Source: Adiantum capillus-veneris
Lineage: Eukaryota > Streptophyta > Polypodiopsida > Polypodiales > Pteridaceae
Direction: 5' to 3'
DNA: 64,000 nt
Assembly (NCBI GenBank): GCA_014529385.2
Contig: CM043961.1
Span: 17,836,478-17,900,477 of the forward strand
Below, piece by piece: positions 56,191 through 64,000 of this stretch. The stretch's first letter is position 1; each line of letters begins with the position of its first letter. The position numbers and the translations under genes were made by a program. The notes under the pieces are model-generated. The model was not told the origin of the DNA. It saw nothing but the letters and a program-made list of their open reading frames with translations, and ran no database searches.

Positions 56191-58725
56191 TACACACACA
56201 CACACACACACACACACATGATGTCATGGCCAAATGTAGATAATGGAAATCAAGGCGTCGAGTTCATATCACAAGGAAGCATGTGGCGACTAGATTATGG
56301 TTGCCACGTGGAAAACATTTTTTTCTCTAGTAACTCGACGAGTTATGTGCACCAATGGAATGGTGTGCACGTAACTCACTAAATTATGTGGATACTTTGC
56401 ATGCACTTTTTGAAATCGAGCCACATGCAAGTATTGCATGTAACTCGATGAGTTAACCATGTCAACCAAGCCAACAACCTCTTGGACAATGAGGAAACTC
56501 ATCAAGTTCCATCGTGGAGTGACACGGTAACTTGTCAAGTTACATCGTGACATGCCATGATGACTCAGCAAGTTGTGTGGCATGTCGAAGGTGGCGCTAT
56601 GTGAACGCCACGAGTTCCAGTGTGGACAACTATGTAACTTGTCGAGATATGTTGGCATGTCCATGCAAGGGAGGGTTCATGTTCGGTTTGGAACTCAACG
56701 AGTTCTTGCATGGATGACACATAACTCATTGAATGGTCCATGAGGCACTCGTTTATCCTGCTTATTTCATTTGAAAATCACTTATCAAGTTATTGCCGAG
56801 GACATGTGTCGAAATATGGAGCTTTGGGTGCAAGAATTTTGACGGGTTATTTGGGTCCCTGATGCTAGAAGGCAAGTGCTGATGAGGTTGTCACATGTTG
56901 AAGGCTCGTCTATTTAAGGTGCTTGGACACAAGAGAGCTAAGATATCATTGGTAAATGAATAGTATCACCTTTTATGCAACAAAATGTCAACATAAGAGC
57001 AAATGGAGATACTTTGATAGATAATACAAGTAGTGCCACTCGGTCCCCGGGGTATGCTACATCATTGTCAGTGACAAGTGATACCAATGCTTAACGATAG
57101 CACTTGACAACATCATACTATGTTGCCTTCTAAATGAGTGTTACATTAAAGCAGGCCACCATTCTAAAGAGATTAATTCAAATTGTTTTATCATTGATAT
57201 TGGGAGAAAAAGTTATTGAGCAAGTGGGTGCCATTATCTTTCTCAAGTAATAATGGACAATGCCAAAATTGCAAACCAAGTGCATAGCTCCTAGACAATG
57301 ATATCCTTACCTTTGCACCTTTAGTTGCATCACACACAAAATTGGTACATAAGCAAACTTGACCTTGAAAATTTGGTATAGAAGCACTAAAATGGATTTG
57401 TTTAATGGAATCATCAATAAAGCTAGGAAAGTGCCGAGATTACGTTACAGATTTCTCAAACAGATTGGATGGTTACTGTCATGCCCAAGTCGGATCGAGG
57501 TCATTTGATTGACACATTATTATTGGCCGTGCATGTCTGTAGCTCTCTGCTATGGTATGATAATCATGAATGTCCATAGCTCTCCGCTATGGTATATGGC
57601 TACATGAGATCTTTTAGATTATATTTTGTGCGTTGCATACTGACCCTCATTTAAATCAATAGACATCACTTTTGATCTCACATTTTGGGGTCAAAGCATT
57701 TTTCAATTACACTTAAAATATGTGACACTTCTATCGAGACATTGAAAGAATCCAATGTTCTATTTCTTTGATTGTAAAATCTTTTGTTTGTTCTTTTGTC
57801 ATATCGACTCTATTTGGAAGTACTTTTGTCACTTAAGAATTGTATATATGTATATAAAAAAATTGTGCAATGCATGGCGTCATTGGGTACATTTGGTTGG
57901 AGTAAAAGTCAATACGTATGGTTTGTTGAAGCTTTAGTATCACATTCAATATATTTTCAATGTTCTTAGAATCAATGATACCAATCCTTCTACCAACATC
58001 CTCTTAGCAATGATCATATCGAACATACCGAGTACACATACTTTGAAACGTTATGTGACTATATTGAACATATCAAGTACAAATACTTTGTAGCGTTATA
58101 TAACTATATCGAACATACCAAGTACAAATACTTTGTAGCGTTATATAACTATATCGAACATACCAAGGCAATGATCACGCGAGGCTTAGTTATTAGTAGT
58201 TATTTGAACAAATAACTAAGCCTCATTCTTAGTCACACGCAAAAAGGAGCATAAAATGAGTTACTATGTCTACCCTTTGTAACTATGCTGATTTTGACAT
58301 AGTTGTTAAGTTCAAGTCACACTTGGGAGGATGAATGAATAACTAAGCCTCGCGCGACCATGCAAGAAGCTTAGTTATTCATTTAGAGGTTTGTCTGGGC
58401 ATAGTTGGCATAGCTATCAATAACTGATAACTAAGCCTCGCGTAACCATGTCCTTAGTACAAATATTTTGTAGCATTATATAAACTAGTACAGCCGACTG
58501 CCTTCGGCGGCCTCTCTTCTCCCCCTCTCTCCCTTTTTATCGCTTGCAACTGTGCGTTTTTTCTTTTTGAACTTTAGCCTTCAGGTCGCAGATTGCGACA
58601 CGTGTAAAGGGGAGCCCTTCCGCCATATTATGTTAGTAGTGGTACTTTGGATCATATACCCAGTAGGACAATCCCCCCCCCCCTCCCAACGCCCCCTTCC
58701 CAAAAAAAAAAAAAAAAAAAAAACT
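56191..58725. repeat. Block B copy 2, right part
   Basis: Matches about 46716-49178, starting inside a (CA)n tract (56192-56218). It contains the palindrome array (56321-56720), the 45-bp repeat with one extra unit (58015-58166), the MITE-like element (58167-58453) and a mini-Helitron-like repeat (58485-58639). Confidence 0.92.
58485..58639 (-). mobile_element. Mini-Helitron-like repeat, copy 2
   Basis: Duplicate of the 48945-49097 copy with the same CTAG end and hairpin. It differs mainly by small indels in the T run and a few substitutions. Confidence 0.45.
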
Positions 58726-58884
58726 TCGGCCGACCGCCTTCGGCGGCTTCTCTCTCTCCCCCTCTCTCCCTCTTTATCGCGTGCAAAGGAGCTTGTTTTT
58801 GTTTTGGACTTTAGCCTTCATGTCGCAGATTGCGACACGTGTAAAGGGCTCCCCCTTCCGCCATATTATGTTATGTTTAGTAGA
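58724..58884 (-). mobile_element. Mini-Helitron-like repeat, copy 3
   Basis: An independent, more diverged copy. On the minus strand it begins with the intact Helitron-like TCTACTAAACATAACATAAT. It shares the TCGCAGATTGCGACACGTGT core and has a stronger hairpin (CCGCC-GAA-GGCGG), but lacks the CTAG because it ends in the A-run of the neighbouring repeat. Confidence 0.5.
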
Positions 58885-60470
58885 TTAATCTTATAAAACA
58901 CACCCAACAACTAAAGCCTTTGACGCATTAGGCATTCTCCTAACTCAGTAGGTTGTTAGGTGGACCCTATGTTGGCGCCGAGATGTTGCCCTTTGTTGAG
59001 GAAGGTGAAAGCTTGAGCTTCAGAAGCTTTTGGACAGGTGAGACCATAAAATACATTGGGATAGAGAAACCAAATGATACGACAGGTAGTGAAACCATAT
59101 ATGGATAGAGCTCCAATGTAGGATAAGTAGAGAAAAAGGATGAAGTTATGCAGGGAACCTAGCCCCTTCTCCGAGTCCATTTCGAAATGCTATGTACTTT
59201 TTATCTAGGACCCTTCTCCGAGTCCGTTGCAAAATGCTGTGGTCACCACTGTTCACAACCTCCCTCTATTTGGCAGCTTGTTGTGGATAATCTTTCTGGG
59301 CGTCCGAGTTGTCCTCATTGGGGGCCGCCTAGAGCTTGTTGGTTCTGCTTATCATTGATCCCATTCTCTCAGTTTGCAGCGTCAGATTTGCCAATTGGCA
59401 AGTATCTTTTCTGCAGTATAGTTTGAATATCATGTGAACATCTATGCATGTGCATATGTGAAAATTCCCAATGGCACCGATTTGCGAAGTTATTATGCGG
59501 ACTAGCAGTTTGCCTAAAGAAGCACACACCAGTCAATTTATAGTAGATTCAACATCTTCTTTGAATCGAATGTAACAATTGGCATTCTCTTTGAAGACCT
59601 CGTATGTATATGGCCATGCGGGTAGTGTGTATAGCTAGCAACAGCTTTAGTACCTGCTTCTTACTTGACCTCATGAAGATTAGTGCTGGTTGTGAGTGTG
59701 CATGAAGCCCAAGCTCATATTGACAGAGATAAGCGGTGCAGATAGCAGGACTGATAATTTATTTTAGACTACCAATATTCAGGTTGTAGTACATGAAGGG
59801 GGATGACAATCTTTCTGGCATATGTGTATTCAAAGTCTAGCCATTGCTCATATACATGCTCCTCCTATGCTTGTGTGTGCGTGTCCATATCCCATAGTGC
59901 GTCAAGACTTACATGTCACGCGGAAGGATTCCGTGTTTGTCCCTCAAAACAAAATCGATGGCAACCAACCATCAATGCTACAGTGCCATTAGCCATAGGC
60001 ACACACAATGAGCTGAGGGGTGAAGAGTGTGCAGAGATCACAATAACCAAGGTGGTGCAAATACATTCAAAGGCCTCCAAATGCAATGCTCTAGACTGAT
60101 GTGGCATGAAGCTGCCCATGCTTCGATAGGCAATCTCATAGCCCGTTTGAATTCCCTAGTAGTTAGGGGCTAAGCAACATTACCCCTCCATACATATTAA
60201 ATCAGGAGGTCCTAGAATTGTGGAAGAGCATAGTGTCCCATGGGATCAACATTGTGCTATTACCAAGAGATTTCCACAAGATAAATGAAAGGACGGGGTT
60301 CGTAATTGTGCTACCACTAAGAAATTTCCTAGTGTATTGTGCCTAGTATGACAATCGTAGGCCTACACCCAAGGTCTCAGGTTGATGTGGAATCATGGGT
60401 GGCTTAAAGAATGGGCAAATACATTCATCAATTACATGGGGAAATACATTGCTTAAAGAATGGGCAAATG
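58885..60470. other. No recognisable gene
   Basis: It contains a short direct repeat (CCCTTCTCCGAGTCC at 59162 and 59211) and scattered short frames on both strands without family signatures. Part may be 3' untranslated or intergenic DNA of the K+ channel fragment to the right. I see nothing else. Confidence 0.45.
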
Positions 60471-61197
60471 TCATTGATCGATTACATACACTAACTCTGA
60501 ATCTCGTATCAACTCTGTACTCGAAAACTCTCCCCCATCTTGGTTTAGAGCATGTCTACATGCATGCCCAAAGTGCTGGGAGGCAATGTGCAGTAACTCA
60601 TTCAGGGTAACAGGAACCCAAACAACCAGCCCTCGCTTTCGATCTTCCGGGGCTGTCCAAGGAGGGCAAGAAAATATGGTGCACCTCTTCTTAGATCCTT
60701 CATCAGTGCCACGCTCCGATGATGTGCATCTCTTTATGCTATGGCTCTTGTCTTCATTGTCTTGATCAGCAAAAGCTTCATCATTACAAGAATTGAAACT
60801 AAAATTGCGCAGAGAGCTGTCACCTGGATAACATGAAAAAGCTACATAAGGAGATGTGTCACAATGGAGAAAATCTCTCAATATGATATGACAACATGGA
60901 CCTTAGTTTACAAGCCACATAGCTTGACTGCAGAGTTGAACCAAATGACAATGTTTAAATGACACCCTTATGCCCTCAAAGTTCATTCTTTTGTATCACT
61001 GTATTCCCCAACCCATTGCTCACTCATGGATCCTTTCAATATGTAATTCAAAATTGATACCTGTTAAGCTGTCTGAGAATGGTGTCACTGTGCTCTCAAC
61101 ACTCGATGCCTCCTTTGACATCACTGCATCCTTGAGAACATTCTTGAAAACGCTTCCCCCGAACTGCTTACTTTCTTGTAGAGGTGTTTTGCCCCAC
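60471..61197 (-). pseudogene. Shaker-type K+ channel, last two exons (ankyrin end and KHA domain)
   Basis: Minus-strand exon 61197-61061 encodes the last ankyrin repeat (WGKTPLQESKQFGG, VFKNVLKDA). It is bounded by an AG acceptor and a GT donor. Exon 60823-60471 joins it in phase and encodes a polar linker, then a KHA domain (GLVVWVPVTLNELLHIASQH, ALNQDG, IRDSELVYVID) and a stop. Ankyrin followed by KHA at the C terminus is the layout of plant AKT/SKOR-type channels, where it serves subunit assembly. The pore and cyclic-nucleotide-binding parts are not found upstream in the window. It is either a gene fragment or the end of a gene with very long introns. Confidence 0.65.
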
Positions 61198-61552
61198 CTG
61201 CTCAGAGGCAGCAATCAAACATGACATGTGAGCTCAATAGACCTCTGTAAGGTCTTAACAAGCTAGTCTTGCTAGTCCGAAGGGACAAGGGATAAAAGAT
61301 AACAGTTTTGTGAATTTTCAATTTTAAAAAAAAAAACACCTAGAGAAAAACATAGATACAATGGAAAATGTGTAGAAATACACACCTAATATTTCTATGA
61401 GAAATCAAATGCCCCTCTATGAGCTCATGGCTAGATATGAGAAACACTTTCCCTTTTTACTTCGTTACCATATATGTGCGTTTGAATTCTCGCCCTCTCA
61501 ATTGTCCACATGGAATGCTTGCTTTTCTTATTCCAGCATTTCATCACAATCA
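61198..61552. other. No recognisable gene
   Basis: Upstream (minus strand) of the K+ channel exon, so it may be intron sequence. I found no further ankyrin exon here. Confidence 0.4.
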
Positions 61553-61684
61553 GCAGCTCCTCAGCTCGGCACAACACATCCAGCAGGTCATTGCAATCAG
61601 CAGCTCCTCAGCTTGACGCAACACATCCAGCAGGTCATTGCAATCAGCAGCTCCTCAGCTTGACGCAACACATCCAGTAGGTCG
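61553..61684. repeat. 47-bp minisatellite
   Basis: Almost three units starting CAGCAGCTCCTCAGCTTGAC and ending CAGCAGGTCATTGCAAT. The first unit differs in CTCGGCAC; the last is cut short by AGTAGGTCGTC. Confidence 0.92.
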
Positions 61685-61696
61685 TCGCAAAGGTTG

Positions 61697-61699
<3 letters not shown>

Positions 61700-61740
<41 letters not shown>
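61700..61740. repeat. (TC)n microsatellite
   Basis: About 41 bp of TC repeat just downstream of the minisatellite. Confidence 0.95.
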
Positions 61741-61744
<4 letters not shown>

Positions 61745-61855
61745 ATTTCATTTCACCCATGGCTTTTTTCTCACTTGTCTGTGTTTGTGAGTTGTTGAGA
61801 CGTTTCTAATTCCACCTATTCTCGCTAACTGAAGGACTCTCAAGCTTCTTAGAGC

Positions 61856-64000
61856 AGGCTGAAGTAGGCTTGCTCTCAATTGAACATGCATACATGTTTA
61901 TATCGCCTCTTGAAACGCATTGATTGCAGAATGTCGTCTCTTCAAGTGCATTCATTGATTGTGGGATATGCCCAATAGGGGCAGCTCTATACTATTTCCA
62001 ATTTAACGTGTGTGTGCACATGTTCTGGACAAGCTTTAAAGCAGGCTGAAGTAGGCTTGCTCTCAATTGAACATGTACGCATGTTTATGTCGCCTCTTGA
62101 AACGCACTAATTGCAGAATGTCGTCTCTTCAAGTGCATTGATTGCGGGATATGTCCAACAGGGCCAAGGAGCTCTAGCTACCTGTAGCGCTATCAATTGA
62201 ACATGTGCGCATGTTTATTTAGCCTCTTCGAATGCACTGATTTTGGGATATGCCCAATAGAGATAGGTCTAAGAAGCTCTACCTGGCTGTGTTGAACATC
62301 GGCGAGGCAAGGAAGCTCTAGCCTATTTCCAATTGATGTGAAGCAAGCACATCTCTCTATATGAAGTAAGCGCATCTTTGTAGATGCAAAGACATGCTCA
62401 AAGCAAGTAGGCTTGCTTTCAATTGAACATGTGCGGTGCAGGAAAGAAGACTGAAGTTGTGCTTGGCATTGCCTGGGATGGCATGTATGCCAAATATGGT
62501 GTTCTTCAAATGCACAAAAAGTGCTTGAGGAGCTTTTTCTACGGAATTTCGCCTCTTGAAACACATTGATTGCGGGATGTACCGAACAAGGGAAGGGCAA
62601 GGAAGCTCTAGACTCTTTTCAGCTGATGCGAAGCTAGCACATCTCTCTATATGAAGAGAGCGCATCTTTGTAGATGCAATCACCTATGCTTGCATCTTGA
62701 AGGCATGCGGAAATTTGGAAGATGCTGAAATGGGCAAAAGCCCTAGGCTGTTTTCAACAGATGCAAAGCGAGGGCATCTCTCCAGATGCAATCACCTATG
62801 CTTTTGTCTTGGAGGCATGTGGCACCGCCTTGATATAAACATGTATATCGCCTCTTGAAATGCAATGATTGCGGAATGTCGTCTCTTCAAGTTCCTTCAT
62901 TGATTGTGGGATATGCCAAATAGAGATAGGGACAACAAGCTTTGGCTGGCCGTCAAAATGTCATCTCTTCAATATGCCCAACAAGGACAGGTCTAAGAAG
63001 CTCTACCTGGCCGAACATCAGCGGAGCAAGGAAGCTCTATACTATTTCCAATTCAACATGTGTGTACGCATGTGCTGGACAAGCTTTAACGCAGGCTGAA
63101 GTAGGCTTGCTCTCAATTGAACATGTACACATGTTTATGTCGCCTCTTGAAACGCACTGATTGCAGAATGTCGTCTCTTCAAGTGCATTGATTGCGGGAT
63201 ATGTCCAACAGGGCCAACAAGATCTTGCTACCTGTAGCGCTCTCAATTGAACATGTGCGCATGTTATCTAGCCTCTTCAAATGCATTGATTGTGGGATAT
63301 GCCCAATAGAGATAGGTCTAAGACGCTCTACCTGGCTATGCCGAACATCGGCGGGGCAAGGAAGCTCTAGCGAAGCAAGCACATCTCTCTATATGAAGCG
63401 AGCGCATTTCTGAAGATGCAAACACATGCTCAAAGCAAGCATGCTTGCTTTCAATTGAACATGTGTGCTGCAGGAAAGAAGATTGAAGTTGTGCTTGGCA
63501 TTGCCTAGGACGACATGTATGCCAAATATGGTGTTCTTCAAAACGCACAAAAGTGCTTGAGGAGCTTCTTCTACTGAATGTCGCCTCTTGCAACGCATTG
63601 ATTGCGGGATGTGCCGAACAAGGGCGGGGCAAGGAATCTCTAGACTCTTTTCAGCTGATGCGAAGCTAGCACATCTCTCTATATGAAGAGAGCGCATCTT
63701 TGTAGATGCAATCACCTATGCTTGCGTCTTGAAGGCATGCAGCGATTTGGAAGATGCTGAAATGGGCGAAATCCCTAGGCTGTTTACAACAGATGCAAAG
63801 CGAGGGCATCTCTCCAGATGCAATCACCTATGCTTTTGTCTTGGAGGCATGTGGCACCGCCTTGATGTCTATAATGTCGTCTCTTCAAGTGCATTGATCG
63901 AAGGATATGCCCAACAAGGACATGGCCAAGAAGTTGTGGCTGGCTGTTTTCAACATGCAAAGCAAGGACATTTCTCCTGATATAATCACCTTTGCTTGCA
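61856..64000 (+). pseudogene. Decayed PPR repeats in a higher-order tandem array
   Basis: Plus-strand pieces in all three frames spell PPR motifs: NVVSSSALIAGYVQQG (63168-63215), DAITYACVLKACSDLEDAEMG (63705-63770), SSALIEGYAQQGHGQE (63880-63925), and a DMYAKYGVLQ run at 63514-63545. The same pieces recur in the block 62028-63077 with a period of about 1.05 kb, and a partial unit starts at 61856. Many stops and short spacers separate motifs, so no PPR protein is encoded. It is a locally amplified pseudogene that continues beyond the right edge. Confidence 0.75.

Larger units (their letters stand above)
49279..58884 (-). mobile_element. Candidate Helitron carrying blocks A2 and B2
   Basis: The minus-strand 3' terminus at 49279 (hairpin-forming GGCGGCCGGCC, then GTACTAG before T) and the 5' terminus at 58884 (TCTACTAAACATAAC after A) are correctly oriented. 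Both junctions fit insertion between A and T. The 9.6-kb interior holds the second copies of A and B, a CACTA fragment and unknown DNA. A captured-fragment Helitron is one explanation of the duplication. The alternative is tandem duplication with unrelated small Helitron-like repeats at its ends. No RepHel protein is encoded. Confidence 0.35.

Noticed and set aside
49279-58884. Autonomous Helitron with Rep/helicase
   Set aside because: No rolling-circle Rep motif or helicase frame is visible on the minus strand. At most it is non-autonomous.
62193-63715. Minus-strand frames of 67-135 codons in the right part
   Set aside because: The plus strand carries the PPR motifs. The minus frames recur only because of the 1.05-kb tandem repeat.

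Overview
The window looks like repeat-rich nuclear DNA of a land plant. It holds Gypsy LTR retrotransposons with tRNA-Asp-like primer sites, a CACTA (En/Spm) transposon with GT-AG introns, fragments of plant PLS-type PPR genes, the C-terminal end of a Shaker-type plant K+ channel, and very many TC/GA and CA microsatellites. The wording of the PPR fragments (ALIAGYVQQG, DAITYACVLKAC, DMYAKCG) resembles the large PPR families of ferns and other seed-free plants. A fern is my best guess, by inference only. I found no rRNA, tRNA, organellar or bacterial-type genes. Apart from possible host-gene remnants, almost everything is mobile DNA.

Positions 1-25294 are one nest of three LTR elements. Element 2 (minus strand, 5' LTR 24357-25294, PBS 24338-24355, gag 20140-21660 continuing at 9624-10247) is the host. 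Element 3 (plus strand, 10248-20139, Tat-like with a second RNase H, 4-bp GTGG target duplication) is inserted into its gag. Element 1 (minus strand, from beyond the left edge to 8915) is inserted just downstream of gag. The untranslated leaders of elements 1 and 2 carry repeated, CpG-centred palindromes. The palindromes differ in sequence but occupy the same position. I consider this the most unusual signal in the window.

From 24379 to 58725 a large segment is duplicated head to tail. Block A (24379-27162, copy 49302-52105) and block B (45561-49178, copy 52106-58725) are about 97-99% identical between copies. In the second copy A and B are fused through a 2-bp TA junction, so 18.4 kb is missing. 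Copy B2 is interrupted inside its (CA)n tract by a 2.9-kb insert containing a decayed CACTA 3' end. Helitron-like ends (CTAG plus hairpin at 49279; TC-type 5' end at 58884, minus strand) bracket the second copy.

Between the A and B blocks are three foldback repeats (28933-29942), an LRR-gene remnant (about 31260-31560), a nearly intact 7.7-kb CACTA transposon (32185-39884, TSD ATA) and a 5'-truncated LINE (42688-43915). The CACTA element has a TNP2-like transposase gene whose six exons join in frame, and a TNPA-like gene with one internal TAG.

To the right lie the two last exons of a KHA-domain K+ channel (60471-61197, minus strand), a 47-bp minisatellite and a roughly 1.05-kb higher-order repeat built from decayed PPR motifs (61856-64000).
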